DNA of 64,000 nt from an uncultured Prevotellaceae bacterium (GTDB lineage: Bacteria; Bacteroidota; Bacteroidia; Bacteroidales; Bacteroidaceae): NCBI GenBank assembly GCA_945865175.1, contig CAMBDA010000001.1, positions 1 through 64,000 of the forward strand, given 5' to 3'. Position 1 is the stretch's first letter; every line of letters starts with the position of its first letter. A program made the translations under genes and the position numbers. Positions 61,331 to 64,000 of the stretch are shown piece after piece. Under the pieces are notes generated by a model. It did no database searches, was not told the origin of the DNA, and saw nothing but the letters and a program-made list of their open reading frames with translations.

Positions 61331-62524
61331 TTATCCGCCTGTGCAGCCACAGGCAGTCTTCATCTCATCGGCCACGGTAGCCATCACGCCTTCAATCTGG
61401 CCCAGGGCCAGCATGCGGCCGTGGAAACTGTAGCCGGCGTTGTAGCCCATCTTTTCGTCGCCCAGCATCAGAGGGGCATGGTCTACCCGCATAGGCAGGC
61501 CAGGGTTCTCCTTCTCAAAAATGCGCACCAGCTCTATCACGTGGGCCCTTCCGCCCAGATGACTGGCCTCCTTGAAGTTGCCGCCGGGGAACACCTGTGT
61601 GCTGCGCAAATGCACAAATTTGGTGCGGCTGGCAAACCTGCGGGCCAGCTGGGGCACATCGTTGTGCAGCCCGGCGCTGAGCGAACCCGCGCAGAAAGTG
61701 AGTCCGTTGTGGGGGTCGGGCACGGCATCCAGAAGCCACTGTATGTCCTCGCCCGAGGACACGATGCGTGGCAGACCCAGAATCTGCAGGGGCGGGTCGT
61801 CGGGATGTACACACATCTGGATGTCATATTCGTTGCATACGGGCATGATGTCCTCCAAGAAACACTTCATACCCTCACGCAGTTGCTCGCGCGAGATGCC
61901 GTCGTAGCGCGACAGCAGCTGGCGGAACAGGCCCACAGGGTCGAGGTCCTCCTCCGAGATGTTGCCGCCCACAAATCCCTGTGTCTTCACGATGATGTTC
62001 TCCACCAGCCGTTTCTCGTCGGCCTCGGTCATGCGGCCGGCCATCTGCTCCATCTGTTGCAGGATTTCCGGCGTATAGCTCTCGGCCGCTCCCCTGCGCC
62101 TCAGGATGCGGCAATCGAAATAGGCAAACTCAGCCTGATCGAAATAGAGCGACGAGGTGCCATCGGGATTGGGATGCTCCAGGTCGGTGCGTGCCCAGTC
62201 GAGCACAGGCATGAAATTATAGCAGATGGTCTTGATGCCGCAGCGTCCCAGGTTGCGCAGGCTAGTGATATAGTTGGCAACGAGTTGGTCGCGGTCGGGG
62301 CCGCCATACTTGATACTCTCGCTCACGGGCAGGCTTTCCACAACGCTCCATCTGAGTCCGTGATCCTCGATATACTGTTTCATTTTCATCACCTCCTCCT
62401 GGCTCCACACCACGCCGGCCTTGATGTGGTGGAGCGATGTGACGATGCCTTCTACGCCAATCTGGCGCAGCATGTCCAGGGTGATTTTGTCGTTGGGGCC
62501 GAACCAACGCCATGTCTTTTCCAT
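61331..62524 (-). CDS. uxuA: Mannonate dehydratase
   Basis: UxuA dehydrates D-mannonate to 2-keto-3-deoxygluconate, the substrate of KdgK. The 397-residue protein begins MEKTWRWFGPNDKITLDMLR and has GVEGIVTSLHHIKAG, CVHPDDPP (metal-binding region), FCAGSLSAGLHNDVP, FVHLRSTQ and MRVDHAPLMLGD, all family hallmarks. It lies 33 bases before the SDR gene and 55 bases after the transporter gene. Confidence 0.96.
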   Translation of the reverse strand: MEKTWRWFGPNDKITLDMLRQIGVEGIVTSLHHIKAGVVWSQEEVMKMKQYIEDHGLRWSVVESLPVSESIKYGGPDRDQLVANYITSLRNLGRCGIKTICYNFMPVLDWARTDLEHPNPDGTSSLYFDQAEFAYFDCRILRRRGAAESYTPEILQQMEQMAGRMTEADEKRLVENIIVKTQGFVGGNISEEDLDPVGLFRQLLSRYDGISREQLREGMKCFLEDIMPVCNEYDIQMCVHPDDPPLQILGLPRIVSSGEDIQWLLDAVPDPHNGLTFCAGSLSAGLHNDVPQLARRFASRTKFVHLRSTQVFPGGNFKEASHLGGRAHVIELVRIFEKENPGLPMRVDHAPLMLGDEKMGYNAGYSFHGRMLALGQIEGVMATVADEMKTACGCTGG

Positions 62525-62579
62525 ACGATTATATAATTATACGAATATAATGGTTACATTAAAAAAATCGTGTTGCAAA

Positions 62580-64000
62580 TCATTCAAACGCCCGCTTGTA
62601 CCGGGGCACCAGCGCCTTCAGCATCAGCCAGCCCAGGAGATAGGCCACAGCGCAGTAGCAGAAGATGATGAAGTAGCCCGCTGCCTTGCCCTCGAATCCG
62701 CACAGCACCATGTGGGTGTTGCCAGCATAGTCGAAAAGGTGGCCGCTCACCTTGTTGATGACATACGAGCCTATGCCACCCGCCATGCCGTTGATGCCCG
62801 TGATGGTACCGATGGCACGGGCAGGGAAGAGGTCGCTGGCCACGCTATACAGGTTGGCCGACCACGACTGGTGGGCGGCACCTGCCAGACCGATGAGCAC
62901 CACCGGCCACCAATAGCTGTAGGTGCCCAGCGGCTGGGCCAGAATGGTGAACAGCGGGAAGATGGTGAAGCAGAACATGGCCTTGAGCCGTGCGTCGTAG
63001 GCATTCAGGCCCGTGCGTGCGATGATGAGCGTGGGCAGCTTGCCGCCCAGGAGCGACAGCATGGTGATGGCATAGAGCACAAAGAGGAGCATGATGGCCG
63101 TAGGGTCATCCGACTGCAGTTGGTACACGTCCGACAGGTAGGCCGGTGTCCAGAACAGGAAAAACCACCACACACCGTCGGTCACCAGCTTGGACAGAAA
63201 GATAGCCCATGTCTGTGGCACCCTCAGGATGCGGCTCAGCGGGATGGGCGGTTCGCTGGCGGCGGCCGGCTGTGCCGGTTGGTCGGCATCCTGGCGGATA
63301 TAGGCCAGTTCGGCTTCGTTCACACGGCTGCATTCGTGGGGTTTCTTGTACACCAGCAGCCATGCCCCTAGCCACACGAAGCCCAGGGCTCCGATGAGGA
63401 GGAAGGCCATTTCCCATCCGTTGCCCATTCCGGCTTGCTTGAAATACCGGGCAATGAGCGGAATGCTCAGAGGTGCCAGCAGGGCACCGATAGTGGATCC
63501 GCTGTTGAAGATGGCCGTAGCGTAGGCCCTGTCCTTCTTGGGGAAATATTCGGCCGTCACCTTCACGGCGGCGGGGAAGTTGCCGCTCTCGCCAATGGCC
63601 AGCACCACGCGCGATGCGATAAAGAACCATGCGCTCACGGTGCTGATGGTAAGGGCCATGGTGCCCGTGGCACGGAACAGTTCTTCGGTGCCGCCCAGGT
63701 TCAGGTGCCATATCGTGGCCAGCCCGCAGAGGGCGTGCATGCAGGCACCCGCCGACCATACGGCAATGGCGCACACATAGCCTTTCCGGGTTCCCACCCA
63801 GTCGATGAACCTTCCGCTGAAAATGTTGGCGATGGCATACACCAGCGCAAAGGTGGCCGCGATGTCGCCATAGTCGGCATCGGTCCAATGGAATTCGGGC
63901 TGGATAAAGTCTTTCCAGGTGAGCGACAGCACCTGACGGTCCATGTAGTTGATGGCTGTGGCCAGGAACAGCATGCTGCAGATGGTCCAGCGGTAGCGTG
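62580..64000 (-). CDS. exuT: ExuT-like hexuronate MFS transporter, 5' end outside the window
   Basis: The frame is open through the right edge (RYRWTICSMLFLATAINYMD at the edge), so a few N-terminal codons are missing. About 473 residues are visible with twelve hydrophobic segments and the anion:cation symporter/ExuT pattern INYMDRQVLSLTWKDFI, GRFIDWVGTRKGY (the loop 2-3 MFS signature) and RVVLAIGESGNFPAAVKVTAEYFPKKDRA. With the downstream uxuA, uxuB and uxaC it would import glucuronate or galacturonate across the inner membrane. It is the first visible gene of the operon, whose promoter lies outside the window. Confidence 0.92.
   Translation of the reverse strand, partial: RYRWTICSMLFLATAINYMDRQVLSLTWKDFIQPEFHWTDADYGDIAATFALVYAIANIFSGRFIDWVGTRKGYVCAIAVWSAGACMHALCGLATIWHLNLGGTEELFRATGTMALTISTVSAWFFIASRVVLAIGESGNFPAAVKVTAEYFPKKDRAYATAIFNSGSTIGALLAPLSIPLIARYFKQAGMGNGWEMAFLLIGALGFVWLGAWLLVYKKPHECSRVNEAELAYIRQDADQPAQPAAASEPPIPLSRILRVPQTWAIFLSKLVTDGVWWFFLFWTPAYLSDVYQLQSDDPTAIMLLFVLYAITMLSLLGGKLPTLIIARTGLNAYDARLKAMFCFTIFPLFTILAQPLGTYSYWWPVVLIGLAGAAHQSWSANLYSVASDLFPARAIGTITGINGMAGGIGSYVINKVSGHLFDYAGNTHMVLCGFEGKAAGYFIIFCYCAVAYLLGWLMLKALVPRYKRAFE

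Overview
The window is bacterial chromosome from a member of the Bacteroidales, most likely Prevotellaceae. This rests on Bacteroidetes promoters (a TAnnTTTG -7 element, often with TTTG or CTTG 19-21 bases upstream), a SusC/SusD pair, families largely confined to the phylum (DUF4293, DUF4295, DUF4301, DUF4348, DUF4923), type IX secretion signatures, a serine palmitoyltransferase for sphingolipids, and a BspA-type leucine-rich repeat surface protein. Genes are closely packed, with frequent 4-base start/stop overlaps. No assignment here was checked against a database.

Layout. 1-3.4 kb: the 5' part of a very long BspA-like LRR protein behind a structured leader of about 400 nt. 3.6-5.5 kb: a secreted double GH43 glycosidase. 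5.6-13.4 kb: housekeeping genes (DUF4293, rpoZ, bamD, uvrB, an MBL hydrolase, murB, a DUF4348 lipoprotein, pheS). 13.5-14.2 kb: a glycosidase N-terminal fragment and a repeat-loaded hairpin. 14.2-23.1 kb: DUF4301, an Rsh ppGpp synthetase whose HD domain is dead, an S9 peptidase and mutS2. 23.2-25.8 kb: a two-gene amino-sugar module (ketoisomerase plus an acyltransferase-aminotransferase fusion). 25.9-28.9 kb: tRNA-Ser, tRNA-Glu, an RluA enzyme, a DUF4923 lipoprotein, a dispersed repeat and the rpmB-rpmG-DUF4295 cluster. 29-32.7 kb: tsaD, map, eda and kdgK. 32.8-39.6 kb: an NhaC antiporter, a DUF3298 lipoprotein, rsmG, an MBL hydrolase, ispE, a lipid kinase and spt.

39.8-49.5 kb is the most distinctive locus. 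A single secreted protein joins a complete subtilisin (S8) domain to a complete DPP4-type S9 peptidase. It is translationally coupled to a SusC transporter and followed by SusD, a small lipoprotein and two small secreted proteins. This looks like a protein or peptide utilisation locus that uses a two-protease fusion. 49.5-50.4 kb holds a terminator, REP-like repeats, a perfect 22-bp inverted repeat and the initiator tRNA. 50.5-58.3 kb: TetR, fabG, an RluA enzyme, uvrA, a type IX type B cargo protein, a LysM/ligand-binding-fold protein and a PorT-family barrel. 58.4-58.9 kb: a doubly damaged glycosidase-like pseudogene and a second copy of the dispersed repeat. 59-64 kb: uxaC, an SDR mannonate oxidoreductase, uxuA and an exuT-like transporter cut by the window edge.

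Taken together, exuT-uxaC-uxuB-uxuA and kdgK-eda give a complete route from glucuronate to pyruvate and glyceraldehyde-3-phosphate, split over two clusters 27 kb apart.
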